Shown piece by piece: positions 26,801-39,592 of a stretch of DNA of 64,000 bases (position 1 is the stretch's first letter; every line of letters starts with the position of its first letter). The notes beneath the pieces are model-generated. The model did not search any database. It was not told the DNA's origin and was given only the letters and a program-made list of their open reading frames with translations. This DNA is from Austropuccinia psidii (lineage: Eukaryota > Basidiomycota > Pucciniomycetes > Pucciniales > Sphaerophragmiaceae). The translations under genes and the position numbers were made by a program. The stretch lies in contig JALGQZ010000013.1 in NCBI GenBank assembly GCA_023105745.1, positions 2,081,501 to 2,145,500 on the forward strand. The letters run 5' to 3'.

Positions 26801-27430
26801 CCATTCTCTACCATTTATGCTCTAAAGATTTCCCAGTTTTTCGTAAATTTCTAATAACAATATAATGAAATATAAAATAGCTTCGTTTTTATTTTAAGAA
26901 ATTGAATATATTGTCAAAATGGCTACCAAAAGTTTCTCATATATTTGCTTTCCAAAATGGGAAATGAATATCACTTAATGAGAGGATACATAGTAATCAT
27001 GAATCTAAATAATAATAAATAATTACACAAAATATTGGTTTTATTTTAGTCCTTAATATAATTATAATTTCTTTTTGAATAGGTTGGTTCTTATTAGAAA
27101 GAAACAGTGGGATTTATTTTTATATTTCTCTTACAAATCAATTTTTCAATCACTTGGGTATAAAAATTACCTTAGTAGAGAATTAGTTAAAGATCTGAAA
27201 TAAGAGAAGCAAAATATTAAGTAGTGTAAATTTGGAAAATCACCATGGAAAAAACAGAATATATGTTAAGATTTTTGCTTTAAATAAATATTATTGCTTA
27301 TTTATTATGGATAAGGAAAGTATTAGACATTTTCTCATAAAAAGATTAAGGATTTTTTTGTTTATAGCTCTACTGAAACTTGGATATATTATAAAATTCT
27401 ACTTAAGGATTCAATATCTTCTTTCATTAA
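20871..27430. other. Long AT-rich stretch without a recognised gene
   Basis: I found no coding frame with convincing composition and no LTR with matching ends. 26280-26640 differs from its surroundings: it is less AT-rich, has a TATATATAGAGG box near 26372 and a block TTGGTTATTACAATCGCTACTC near 26498. It could be a worn LTR and leader of another retrotransposon family, but no paired end or target duplication was found. Confidence 0.4.
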
Positions 27431-27439
27431 AATTGAAAT

Positions 27440-27770
27440 CATTTTATTATTATAGAGAATTCCTTTGAATTCAGAATCATAACAGTTGGAAGGAAGTTTT
27501 CTACAGATTGGGAATTGGAATTCCAATTCTTTACAGCCACGTATGTAGCTGTGCTCAATGGAAGTTAGAGATTTTATTTTACCTTCAATTTCAAGGCAAT
27601 ATTTAGCGGTAGTTTAGTCAAGATTATGAAGGAATTGATTATATTCTTTACTTATCCAAGGAAAGGAAAATGAAATCATATTTCCATCAGATCCTTCTTC
27701 AATATCTGAACAACATTCCGGAGGAGGTCCAAGTAACTGTTCTTTTTCTGATTTAAGAATTTAATTGACA
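27440..27770 (+). pseudogene. Worn coding remnant, family unknown
   Basis: From about 27456 one plus-strand frame reads with a balanced residue mix (EFRIITVGRKFSTDWELEFQ) and continues past a TAG (about 27568) to about 27670. The next frame then reads FPSDPSSISEQHSGGGPSN before a stop near 27760. This looks like a gene exon with nonsense and shift mutations, not random AT-rich frames rich in Lys, Asn, Ile and Phe. I do not recognise the product. Confidence 0.3.
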
Positions 27771-28261
27771 ATACTTTTATGATTTTCAAATAACTAATAA
27801 TATTACACATCAGTAATCAAACAACTCAAATATAAAAATGAAGAATTAAAATAACCCTTGGTAATGCTTTTATTTAATTTAGAATTATTAATACTGGGGT
27901 TCAAGATTTATCTTTTTAACCTCACACCCATCCTTCGATAATTGATCCAATAATCAAATTGTCAGGGCTTGCTTAGAAATCAAGTGCATATTCTGAAAAT
28001 GAATTCTTCTTAAATGCTGCCCTCCAGCTTTTGGTAATTAATTTAATAATAAGTGTATCCAAAATAGTGATTTGATGAGTATCCCATTGGAAGCTTGGGA
28101 GTTGAATTCCATGAGGAGCCAATTAGGCCAAAATCCCAGCCTTATGGCCTGCAGGAATGCATTTTTTGAAACCATAAGTACTTTGATCTTTTTTTTGTAA
28201 GCTCTAAAAAATAGATAGCTTTGTTGAAGGAATAATAATAAGAAGAACTAATTTTGTCTAG

Positions 28262-28618
28262 TCAGTCATGAGTAGGTGGTCCAGGGATGGAAGATCCTTG
28301 AGTTTTCATCCCTAAAATAATCTTGATAAATCCCACCAAGAAAAGGTCAGGTTGTGATTTGGAACTTGGAAGAGATGGAGAAACATGCTTATTGATTGTT
28401 CTTTTTTTGGAAATTTTGGATGATGCAATGAACTTTTGTTGAAGAAAGGCCTTGCTTCCGATTTTTGAGTGGAGGGAATGATTTCTTTTTTGGTCAATAA
28501 GTAATAATGAGCCAAACCTTCTGACAGGATAGGAAGAAAGAAATCTTGTAATGCAATATTCTATTGTAACGAATATTGAAACAGAGAAAATATGAATATA
28601 GAATTCTGCATATTTCAA
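28262..28618 (-). pseudogene. Possible coding remnant, family unknown
   Basis: A 118-codon minus-strand frame has an AT-driven N-terminal half. Its C-terminal half is richer in Ser, Pro, Lys and Gln (HVSPSLPSSKSQPDLF) and looks more like a protein. No motif, splice partner or start context was found. It may be part of the same class of worn genes as 27440-27770 and 29937-34232, or chance. Confidence 0.2.
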
Positions 28619-29936
28619 GCTCCAATTTATTCATATAAAGCTTAATGAAAATGTTTAGCTTCATGAGACAGGTTTTTTTAGTTAATAAGCTCATTAGAAA
28701 AAGTGAATTATTAAATTAGAATAAGAAGGGAAAGTGAAAAAGAAATAGCTCAATTAGTTTTTTCAATAGTACTTTGAATATTAAATGAACTCCTGTTTAA
28801 CATATGTTTATTTGGTGAATATATGAAGGTGTTGTCACTGATTTGGAAGAAATATCTTCCCTCAATTTAGGCTCAAAGAGTATAGAATAATTAATTGTAT
28901 GTGATAGAGTTGAATTTTATCTTTAGAAAACTAAAGCCCAAGGCATGACATTGATGTGAATTAAGAATTTTATGCTATTTTGGAGGCATATAAGCCAATC
29001 ATTCCCAAATTTATTACAGAATATATTCCTCAATTCCTTGGTTTTTCACATCATTTATTATTTTATAATCTTAATTTGAAGTTAATAGCATAAATGGGGA
29101 GTTATGGAATGCTTTAATCTCAATTTTTTCATAGAATATCAATATTAATTTTATAAGAAGTTGTGTTATTTGTATTGGATTCACAAAGAATGGCCTGTGT
29201 TAGTGCACCAATATTATTTGATTACAAAGCTTAAAATATGAATAAAGATATAACAATTTTAACTATATTATTTTGTGAAAATGATTTTTATGTTCTTTGA
29301 AAGGAACATTTTTCATACTAAAACTATAAAACATTGAAAAAAAATTACTTCAGATATGAATATTTTGAAGATTTTAAATCCAAATATGCTGAAGCTCAGA
29401 AAGACTATTGACATAATGTGGACAGAATTTAATCTTATAAATCTGCAAATTCCAATAAATATGAATAAAAAAATTATTGAAAAGGCTGAATTGTTTGTTA
29501 TGCATTCTTACTCAATGTTTATTTAACTGACAATATTGTGTAATCTCTTGATATGTTATTTAAAATTCTGAGCTGAAGTCGTAGATCAATGTGTAAAATG
29601 TATGAGGGACATGGATATTTGGTTTTTGAATAATTTTTTTTCATGTGTTTTAATTAAGATATATTCTTCTTCCTTGAAGTTAGAAATGTATAGATAATTT
29701 GATAATTGTTATTTCATATTTATGACACAAAAGTAAACTAAAATTCAAAAGGATATGAAATATTAAAACAATACTCTTTAGTTATTCTAATAATCTCTTT
29801 TTTCATTTTTGGAAAATACTAAAAATATTAAATTAAGAGTTTCACTAAATTACAATTGACTACATTTTGAGAAAATCATAGAAATAAAAATATTATATCA
29901 CACAAAAATGAATAAAATTCATTTTTTACTGTATTC

Positions 29937-30677
29937 TTATAAGCCTTTGATGAATGAAATGGAATTTTGATTTATTTGTTTTTCAGCCAGCTTTGCAAAT
30001 TTTTGGTGCGTTTTGATAAATTGTCTCAGAAATAGGTGGTAGGTAGCTGGAAAGATTAGATATGATGCATTTGCAAATTGATATTTTTTGTTGTTTTGGC
30101 TTGCCATTTTCCAATATCTTTCAGTAAATATATCACTTATTATCCTTGCTAAAAGTAAATAAATGTAAGTAAACACATTTATCATAACATTTCAAGAAAA
30201 TTTATAGGAAAGAATTCAGAAAAGATTCACATATAGATTTCAATCAAAATCTCCAATAAAAAAAACATTCATATCAAATAATAATGTATATAGAGAAGAT
30301 TTATTCAAATAAACAAATTAATAGTATTAACAAGTCTCAGTTTCTACAAGTGGAAGGGCTGCGTGTAACTGGAAATCTAAATCCATTTTGAAAACAACTG
30401 AAAAAAAGAACCTCTTAACGCAAGGCTCTATCATGTAAGAAAAATCACTTTGAAATACAGAGGAAAGAGAATAATCAAACAAATTATCACAAAAAATATT
30501 CACAGAATGTTCCCAAACCACCCTCTCCATATCATGAAGACACATTTGATATATCAATTCACAAAACAAAACTCTTAAGTCACCAACTTTCCTATAATCA
30601 GATGGTGAGTTGATTTTCTTCTTTTCTTTATAAGAGTTGATAAGCATTTTTCCAGCTTCAAGAAATAACAATGATTT
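29937..30677 (-). pseudogene. 3' exons of a multi-exon gene relic, cut by a solo LTR
   Basis: The minus-strand frame 30677-30332 has a balanced, protein-like composition (YRKVGDLRVLFCELIYQM, HDMERVVWEHSVNIFCDN). It runs open right up to the family C LTR at 30678. Beyond the LTR the same frame goes on at 32879-32937 if the LTR and one copy of GATTT are ignored. A phase-consistent intron (30331-30149; weak GTTAAT donor, good TTACTTTTAG acceptor) would join it to 30148-29937 (FANASYLIFPATYHLFLRQF), which ends in TAA. Function is unknown; no domain was recognised. Confidence 0.45.
30673..30677. repeat. Target-site duplication GATTT (left copy)
   Basis: GATTT directly before TGTAAGG of the solo LTR matches GATTT at 32874-32878 directly after its end. 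This is the 5-bp duplication expected of LTR-element integration. Confidence 0.9.
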
Positions 30678-32873
30678 TGTAAGGTTTGTCTATGAAACTC
30701 TTGATAATAGTAACAATATCAAGAGTACTATGACTGTCCTCAGTAGAAAAATATAATATAATAAAATATTATAACCACAAATTTAAATATAATTATTAAA
30801 AATAATTATATATATAAAAAATAAATTTAATTATTATTATAATAATATAATAATAATAAAAAATATAATAATTATAATAAATTATAATTATTCTATTATT
30901 GTTATAGTCACTGACAGTTATAACAATAAGAAGTGTAAAGCTCTTAATGAGACAATTACATGTGGAAAATATAAATATTTAACCACTTATAAATAATATA
31001 AATATTATTTATAAAAGAATTAAAACACACACTGTGCAGAAATAATTCTTATAGAGAAAATTCTATATATAAAAAAAACTAATACTAGACAAAAAAATGT
31101 AGAATTTTTAGAGAAAACTTACTTATAAGATTTATTTAATATAATAAGTCAAACAACAACAGTTATAATATTAAATAATAATTATAAGTTAAAAAAACGT
31201 CAAAAATCAATAAATTTAAAGATAAAACAACTTTTTATAATATAAATTATGATTAAAGAGTTTTCTAGAGGAATTTGTGGATTTCAAAAGATATTTAAAA
31301 TGATAATTTTATATAATAAAATATATTATTGGTGATTACAATAATAATCTAAATTCTATGACTTCAATTCTTTAATTTCAATAAATAAAGAATAAAAATA
31401 ACTTGAGAATTACTTTTAATAATAAGATTTTATATTTAATAAAACTTTACCTGTTTAAATGTCTAATATGATTGCATTGATAATGAATGATGGACAAAAA
31501 CAGTGATGAAAAGACTCTTTTTATGTCTTCAGAGCAGCTCTCATGATTCATAATGGATGTAGAGGGCGTGCTCAGGTCAAAACTGAAAAACCATGCTTAA
31601 AAATAAAGTTCTTAACTTAAGGCAACTTATTTTTACTTCCAATTTAAAGTTACCAGTGTTATTCTTAACTTCATGTAACTTTAATCCTCATTTAAACTAA
31701 TTATTTTAAGTTTTTAATATAAATAAGTTTATTTATATTGAAGTTCATCACATGAACAGCTTAAAAATAGAGTTTCAAGTAGAAATTTCTTAAACTCAAT
31801 TTTTAATTAATTTTTAAAGAAATCATAAATTTCTTTGAGTTTAATTAAAAGAGTAAATTTCCAGGCTAATTACCCAGGAAATTTATTTATAAAAGATACT
31901 TAAAATTTAATTTATATATTGATAATCTTAAATTCTAAGTTGTGTGAAATTTTCAAGCAAATCCATTAAGAATTGGATTTTTAATGAATTTTTGAAGTTT
32001 TTGCTATTTTTCCACGTAAAATAGCAAAACACACTAAACCTTAAGTTTTGATAAGGTTTTAATGCTTGAAACTTTAAAGTTTTAAGCTTATTTAAGTTTT
32101 TTAAGCTTAATTAAGCTCTGACAGTTCTTAAAACCTTGATTTCAAGCCTACATATTGGGATTTACCCTTTGGCAGCTTGAAATTCCTGTCCAAATTGGGA
32201 TATAACCAGTTTAAACCTTAAGGTTGGATCAAAGTCTAATCTTAAAGTTTAAATAAGGTTGAAAATCCTCCAATAGAGGTGGACAACCTTAATTGAATCC
32301 TTGCAGATGCAAAAAGTTGGGTACCCCAGCTCTATTTGGTCTTTTTCCTTTGTCCCACCTTTCTGCGTGGATTTTGCCCTTTTATTTATTTAAAGCCATA
32401 CTATGGCCTTAAACCCTTTTAAATTGAGCTCACGCAGGATTTACATTCTGTATGGCAAATCCTTAGCCAATTCAGTAAATATACACCACACCTCAATTTT
32501 AACTAAAATTTTGGTAAGTTTGCATAAACCTTATGCAACTTTAAATTTAAGCTTAATTAAGCTTAAATTTAACAATTTTTAAAAAAATGTTAAAAAGTTA
32601 CATTGGTACTGTGAGATTCTTAAATCTTCCAATAACATAAAAAATAAGTGGTTTTGGGTATAACACCCTATGGGTGTACCCTAGGTTATTTTTGGTGTAG
32701 AATCCAAAAATGACATAATATTTATAACTTTGTTTATCCAAAAAAAATTTATACTTATTTTTTATTATTTTTTATTTTAAATTCAACTAAAAAGTCTGTT
32801 TAAGACAAAATTAACTGTTTATAAAATCATTTGTGGCCTTATGGGTATGTCATACATACCTCACAGGCTCACA
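30678..32873 (-). repeat. Solo LTR of family C (2196 bp)
   Basis: It starts TGTAAGGTTTGTCTATGAAA and ends CAGGCTCACA on the plus strand. It is flanked by a perfect GATTT duplication, so both ends are exact. It is related at both ends to the family B LTRs but longer and different inside. No gag or pol remains next to it, which means the element was lost by recombination between its two LTRs. Minus is given by analogy with the coding B elements. It interrupts an open, protein-like frame. Confidence 0.9.
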
Positions 32874-32878
32874 GATTT

Positions 32879-34232
32879 CCAGGTAAGCGTTTCTGTTTTT
32901 CTATTTGCAAAGCTAAAAGTTGCTACAGGTACCTTTACTAAGAGAAATGAAAGGTCTTAAAAGTAATTTTGACAGTTTTTTCTTTGAATTATCAATGTGT
33001 TTTCTGGAATATCTGTTTCTTGACCACTAATATTAATGTAGATGTAAATGATTACATTTATAGGAGAAAAAAAATGTGGAGAATCTGACCTAGTCCACAC
33101 GTTTGTAATTGAATTTCTGAACAATAAAACATTGCTTCATTAAATTGATGAGGTGTTTCAAATTTCAAATTCGTATGCCTTTGAAAATTTTCAGAAGCCA
33201 AAAATAAAGCTTGTGGTGATGTAGGTTGTTTCTAGTTTGATTTTTCTGATGATGTTCTTGGCTTATTAGGTCAAAAAATACCTTTGAGAATATTTTCAAG
33301 CCCCTGCAACTTTTTGATAACAAGATTCTGCTGGTATATTCGTGTTCATCAGGATTTGGAGGAGGGGATGTTCCAATTTAGGTGTTGTCATCAACAAAGT
33401 ATGGCCCAACTCATTAGTAGGGAGTACTCTTTTTTCTGACAAACCATATTAATCTCCAAAAACAAAGAGGTCTAGTGAAATGATAAAGATTATTATTCAA
33501 AAATCATAATAAGTGAGTTCAAAGTACAGAAAGTTTTTGTCTTGAGAATGAGCTTTGTTGGGTTTTTGATTATATATTGAATTTAAAGGAGAAGCTTTTG
33601 AGGTCTTTTTTCCAATAATTGAAGCGAGCTCAAGGATCAGAAATTGAACACTCCCTGAGCATATAAGAAGGATTCTTTCCTTGGTGAGTGTTTTCTTGGG
33701 ATCCAATAACTTAAATTATCAGTCTGTTCTGGAGTCAAATATTTGAAAGAGGATACAATAAAATAATTGGAAATAAGAAATAATATTGCTTTGAAAAATG
33801 AAAACCACTTGATATTATTATCAGAGCTTGACACATTATCCATCAACGCATCATTTTGTTTTTGCTTCTTTTTGACTGATTTTAATTACCGGACTCACCA
33901 TCCTCAAAGAAAACTGCGTTCCTTTTCCTGCTAAAGGTCTGTGGATGATTACTTTCTTTTTTAAAGTTTTGTGTATTCACCTTTTCCAGGAAATTGAGAT
34001 TCTTGTGAAGATCGTTCATTCTTTCCCTGGGAATGTGTTGAAAAAATGCACGATTTTCATTCAAGGGTTCTGAGCCAATTTTTCCTGACTGGGGAAACAT
34101 TACACCTGTTACTTTTGTTTGATCTGAGAGGCAGTACTTGTCTAATTAGATGAGGTGAACTGGCTTGTAAAGTCTTTGTTCCTGTTCCTCATTTTCAATT
34201 AAAATTTCTATAAATGTTTCTTGACCATGATT
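32879..34232 (-). pseudogene. 5' exons of the same multi-exon gene relic
   Basis: Minus-strand pieces with protein-like composition and matching phases: 34232-33899 (LNENRAFFQHIPRERMNDLH, with a TAA at 34148-34146 inside the frame), then intron 33898-33729 (GTGAGT donor, TTTGACTCCAG acceptor) and 33728-33640. Next comes 33440-33282 (NELGHTLLMTTPKLEHP, then a frame break, SPNPDEHEYTSRILL), intron 33281-33232 (50 nt), and 33231-33090 (LFLASENFQRHTNLKF). Intron 33089-32938 follows, then 32937-32879 up to the solo LTR. The link between the second and third pieces is unclear. The in-frame stop and frame break say this is a dead gene. I do not recognise it. Confidence 0.4.
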
Positions 34233-34299
34233 TTAAGGAGTTAAAAATCCTTTTCATCAAGCTCTGGCTTGTGAAAAAGCTCTGAAAGACCTGAAGAAA

Positions 34300-36208
34300 T
34301 GTTCAATTCTATTTTAGAAAAAACATAAAAATAAATCAAAATTTTTGATCAAAAAAGAAGCCAAGGTAAAGTCACTAACCTCTTGGATACTCAAATGAAG
34401 GCATGATGGCTATTGGATATATTGATAATGAAGATTTACTATGAAAAAACTTGGTGATATGAGATTAAGCAAAGAAAAAATGAAGGAATTGAATTTTAAT
34501 TTGAGCTGAAGGAAATGGGGAAAAGCTACCTGACTCACCCTTGAAAGTCATTTTTCAAATTTTTATGCACAATGGATTCCAACTTCACCCAATTCAGCTT
34601 ACATAATTACTCAAAATAATTTCTTTACGCCCAAAAATAATAAAAAACGAATTGTTTTTTTTGGCGAAATGGCTGATAATGCCAAAGTTGGGTGTTTTTT
34701 GACTTTTTAATAGATTTTGCTTGTCATTTTCTCGCTTTTTGATTTTTTTCTTATTATGTCATAATTAGTTTTTTTTCGTCAAAAATATTTTTTTCCCATG
34801 ATCATACCAAAGAAAGTAATAAGCTATTTTCTTTGTTTCTTGATTCATTTTTATTTTTATTTTTATTTTTGTTGTTTTTCATGATAAAAATAGCTCCAGG
34901 GGTTCAAAGGACCCCCGGTAGGCAATTGCAGGATACAAAAAACATGAAAAAGAATCAAACAAATGTTCAAATAAATATTCCTTTTATTTTTTTTCAATCC
35001 CCCGTTACAGCCAGATACATGAACAACCAGTGTATATGTCAATAAAATCCAAAAAAAGAAAAAAATCAGGCATTTTTTTGCTATTTTTGAAAATTTGGTT
35101 TATTGTGTTTTTTTCAAACAAAAACCCAAAATTACATTCAGATCAAATATAAAAAAAATGTATTAAATAAATAAAAAAAGAAAAAAATAAAAATTAAGAA
35201 TCAAAAAAATTAAGAAATATACTTCCCAATCAAAACCACAAAAACAACTGAAATCAAAGAAGAAGAAAAGGTGTCAGTAAGAATATCATCAGAAAAAAAA
35301 TGCAAAACCCATATTTGAAATGAAAATAAAATAAGAGAAAAAAAAATCAAATAAAATAAAATCAAAACAGATGAAAAAACAGCTTTTGATTGGAAAATAT
35401 TTGAAATGAAAGAAAAATTCAAACATAAACAAAAACAAAGTTATTTTATTCTAAAAAATCAAACACTGATAATGAAAAATAAATCAATGAAACACAGTAA
35501 ATAAGGAAAAAAATTAAAAATTCAAGACAAAATCTTGCATCAAAAGTGATTGAATATACATGACAAACATTTATAATTTACCACAAGTCAATTTTAGAAA
35601 TTCAAAACTAAATTTGGGAAAAGAAAAAAATGAAAATTAATCAATAAATAAAACAAATTAACAAAAAAAATCAAATAAGCAAAAACCAGAAATTGCTTAA
35701 TTTTCATGCATATGGGAACAGAATGCTTTTTTTGACATAACCATTTAAAAAATAGGCTTTTTGATATTTTCTATACAAGAATTGGTTTTAATCACATATA
35801 CTTCAATGATATTTTTGGTAAAAAAGTATATGTATAAAATCACCCTCATTTTATAATAACATCAAGAAAAGATAAGAAAACAGGTCTTTGAAGTTTTGTT
35901 TCATTTTTAAGTATAATTTGGTACTCCTATTTGTTCCCAGAACTTTTGGTTGATTTTCAAAAGAAAAACAATTAATATTATATTTTGCTGCTTTTTATTA
36001 TTTGATTTTTATGCAAAAATTCCTTAATATAATAGTTTCTGAGAGTATTTAATTCAAGTATTCCATCAATTTACATCAGAGTCAGGAATAAATTCACTTG
36101 CACAAACTTTGGAAGAACCTTTTATGGAAGATTCTTGGACAAAGATAAATTTCATTCAAATTAATAAATTATCCTCCAAGATTTTTCAGATAAATTGATA
36201 AGTTTTAT
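34300..36208. other. AT-rich stretch with A/T runs, no gene seen
   Basis: Long A- or T-rich runs, a (TTTTTA)n-like patch near 34849-34870, and a small GC-richer spot at 34890-34935 (GGGGTTCAAAGGACCCCCGG). Open frames here are driven by base composition (Phe, Leu, Lys, Asn). Nothing recognisable. Confidence 0.45.
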
Positions 36209-37633
36209 TGTCAGCCTGTGACTCAAAACCAGAGCACAAGCATGACAGTGAAATACCAAAAACCAATGGTAGTGCCAAGATGCCACCAAAACATGCTGCT
36301 GAGAAAAAACAGCTTATAAATTGTCAAAAGAAAGGGGAAAATCACCTCTTTTCAAATATACAAGTCCTACTATCATAGGAAAAGGAACAACAAAGTTATT
36401 CCTACTCAAAGTTGTTGCTGAGCATCAACCTTATTTTCCACCTCTCATCTGAAATCCAGAGGAAGAGGCTTAACCCCATTAAATGGGTATTTAAAATGAA
36501 GCTCTGAGTCAGGGATATCCAATGGTACTAGCCAAATTGAGCTAGCACCATAATTTCAGAAGTTATGACCAAAAAAGGTCAAATAAGGATGAATAAACTA
36601 TTCACCTCCATCTAACTTCTACAATTTTGGGGTGAGATACCTGAGGTGGGGTCTTTTTGGAAAGAGCACGATCAGGGCTATCTGATGGTTTCATCCATTT
36701 CCCCATATCTCATCTAGAACACAAGTTATGGGGAAAACAAGCTCCATACAGATTTTAAGAAAATCATACATATGTACAAAAACTCTTGTACATGGCATAA
36801 CTTTGCCATACTTAATGATAGCCATACCAAATGAGGTACCATTATGTAGAGCACATCCAGGGCTACCAAATGAACAAATTTGAAGCTTGATATCTCAAAT
36901 ACTGACAAAGGTATGGCAGTTTTAAAGTCAAAATCCCACAGCTAGGCCAACACAGCCTTACTGTGCGATATTCTCCCATAATAATGATTATGAGGTGTCA
37001 AACAGACAAAGAATCCTGTTTATACTTCAATACCTCATAGTTTGGTCAATACTGGTGTCCTGTACAGCATTCTACACGTCATACATGTCAGAAGAGGACT
37101 ATGTGGTCCCCAGATGAATAATTTCACCCTGTATTGGTGAAAACTTCCCAGATGTGGTTTCAAAACCACATCTGGGCCCAATACAAGCTATAAAGGCTTG
37201 TGAAAATCACAATCCAGTCCTTGGGAGTGAAAAATCTTCACTTCCTCTACGTGGAAATGTCTAGAAGCCTTTTTTACCCAATGTTACAATAAAAAGGGGC
37301 CTTTTATCCATCAGAAAAGGTTTCCTCATCTTTCTATTGAATTCCTCCATAGTACAACCGTCAAAAACAGTTACAATTATGGAAAATAACCAGGTATAAT
37401 TATAACTTTAATTATTGTAGTCTTTATTATTGTAACCCAACAGGTAAATCTGCACCCAGGGCTCTCAACAGCACTCACCACCACTATTCCTCAATAGTAA
37501 AGCCCTGAATATTCTTTTTATCAACCCTTATTATATTAAATAAACCTTTTTTATACTATTTTAACTGTGTCAAATTCATAGTTAAAGCTTGTAACTAGTC
37601 ATTAATAAGCTTCATCATAGACTAAGCCTGACA
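36209..37633 (+). repeat. Solo LTR of family A (1425 bp)
   Basis: It starts TGTCAG, ends CTGACA and is flanked on both sides by TTTAT (36204-36208 and 37634-37638), a perfect 5-bp target duplication. It aligns from end to end with the A2 LTRs, including the palindrome (about 37151-37177). There is no internal sequence, so it was left by recombination between two LTRs. Small open frames inside it are not genes. Confidence 0.93.
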
Positions 37634-37701
37634 TTTATGAATATCTTTGACATGGCCTTAGCCATAATTAAAAAGAAGGAATATTTATATGCATCAAGTT
37701 C

Positions 37702-39592
37702 TGCCTGTTGTGTCTATGAAACTCTGGATAATATTACTTTTAATAGAGATTATTATGACTGTTCTTATGAGATATAATAAATCAACATATTATAACCACA
37801 AATAAATAAATAATTAGTTATACATTTCTTTTACTTTTCATGAAATGCTAGTTATTATGGAAGTAAGCATTAATTTTCTACTAGAATCAATTACAAAAAG
37901 TATTAATAATCATACTTATTAGTAAATAAAATATAATTGTTTGAATTTATAATTATCTTTCGAAACACTAATTATCAAGATAATTCTTTGAGAAAGCTAT
38001 TAATCGAAAAAACTTCATTAATTAAGTGAAAAAACTCACTAATACTTTGATAATACCTTGAAGATAATTACTAGAGTCATTTTATGGATCATTTGTGCAA
38101 TTAAAGGATCAAAATTGAGCCATAGCAGTAATACAGTAATATCAGTTGAACACTACTGGAAATGGTTTATTTAAATTATTGAATTTATATCTGATTTATT
38201 TCAAAGATTTAAAAAACTTAAGAAATTTTTTTAGCTAATACTTACTTGTTGGTACTAATGATATGATTGAATAATAAGATGATTTGGAAAAAATAGAAAG
38301 AGGGGGCCTCTTTTTATTCAATAAAAGCTCAAAAAGGAACTCCATGGAGCAAAATGAAAAAACCATAAGCAAAAAACAAATTCTGCCCTTTGGAATATTC
38401 ATTACATCACTTGTTGTCACTTAAGATTATCATAATTACTTGATTAATTCATTTTAAATGACTACAAACCCCTTTATACTTAAGAAATAAGGGGGTAACC
38501 ACTTTCACTCTTCTGTTAACTCAAAATGAATACTTTCTCAAAGCTATCAATGTTATTAGAAGCTTCATCACAGATTTCATTTCCTGTGAATTTTTAAAGA
38601 TTAAGTATTTTACTTGGAATCATAAAAACTGGACTGTAACTAAAAGATTTGATTTGAAATATGAATTCATAATTCTATTTGGTTTGTATATAGATTATCC
38701 CTTTCTAAATTGGTCTTTCAAGTGTTAGAAATATTCATTAAGAATTTTACTTTGAATCATTTTTTCAAGTTTTTACCTCATTCTTATTTATAAAAGCAAA
38801 CAATGCAGTAATAGCTGGTAGCCATGAGATAAAGGCATCAATACTATTACCAAAAGGGTTCTATTCACTATATTAAAATCTATCCATGAAAAACCATTAG
38901 TAATTGACATGTTTAGATGAGTCAGACTTTCTCATTACCTCTTTGTCATTTCAAAAGAGCAGCTTGCTTGCTATTTTATTATGATCTAAAGGGACTTTCA
39001 CTTGACAACAAATTTCCAAAAAGGTTTGATTATATAAATCAAGCCATTATCAGCCATTTATCCAGGCTTCAGAGATATCCTGGACTCAGAGGCCTCAGGA
39101 GTTGGGTACCCTGGCTCTCTTTGTTGTGTTTTGTCCCCCTTAGCTATTTTCACATCAAAAATAATAATTCAGGCTTCAAGACTGATATCCACTATGGGTG
39201 TATCAGAATTTTATGTAGGAATACAGTAATATTAAGCTTAATAAGCATGAATCACAGTATTATTAGTGTATATGTAACATTGGATTTCTCACATTCCCAT
39301 TATTTTGGCTTGGAATTCAGAAAAACAAAAAATTTCATACTTATTGTATGTGGTATTGATTGTGTGCTAGTGAAGTATTTTCAATATTACCACCTCATAG
39401 AGCTAACAAAATCCCAATCTGGGCATAAATCCATGGATTTACTTACTAACAAAAAGTTTATTCATCTTTTCTAGAATAAAAACTGATGAATTTTGAATAT
39501 ATACATGACTTATGGGTTATGAATAGTTCAAAATTTATTTTGATACTAACTGTGGCCTATCTGGGTATGTGAAATATATCTCAAGGCTCACA
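37702..39592 (-). repeat. Second family C LTR, worn (about 1.9 kb)
   Basis: The start (TG...TTGTGTCTATGAAACTCTGG) and end (CTCAAGGCTCACA) match the C LTR at 30678-32873. The inner GTTGGGTACCC block near 39100 matches 32318. The flanks AGTTC and GCTTC agree at only 3 of 5 bases, as expected for an old insertion. The 185-codon open frame at 38917-39474 lies inside this LTR and is most likely chance. Confidence 0.7.

Noticed and set aside
38917..39474. 185-codon open frame on the plus strand
   Set aside because: It lies inside the family C LTR 37702-39592, has no motif, and the homologous stretch of the other C LTR (around 32200-32700) is not open.
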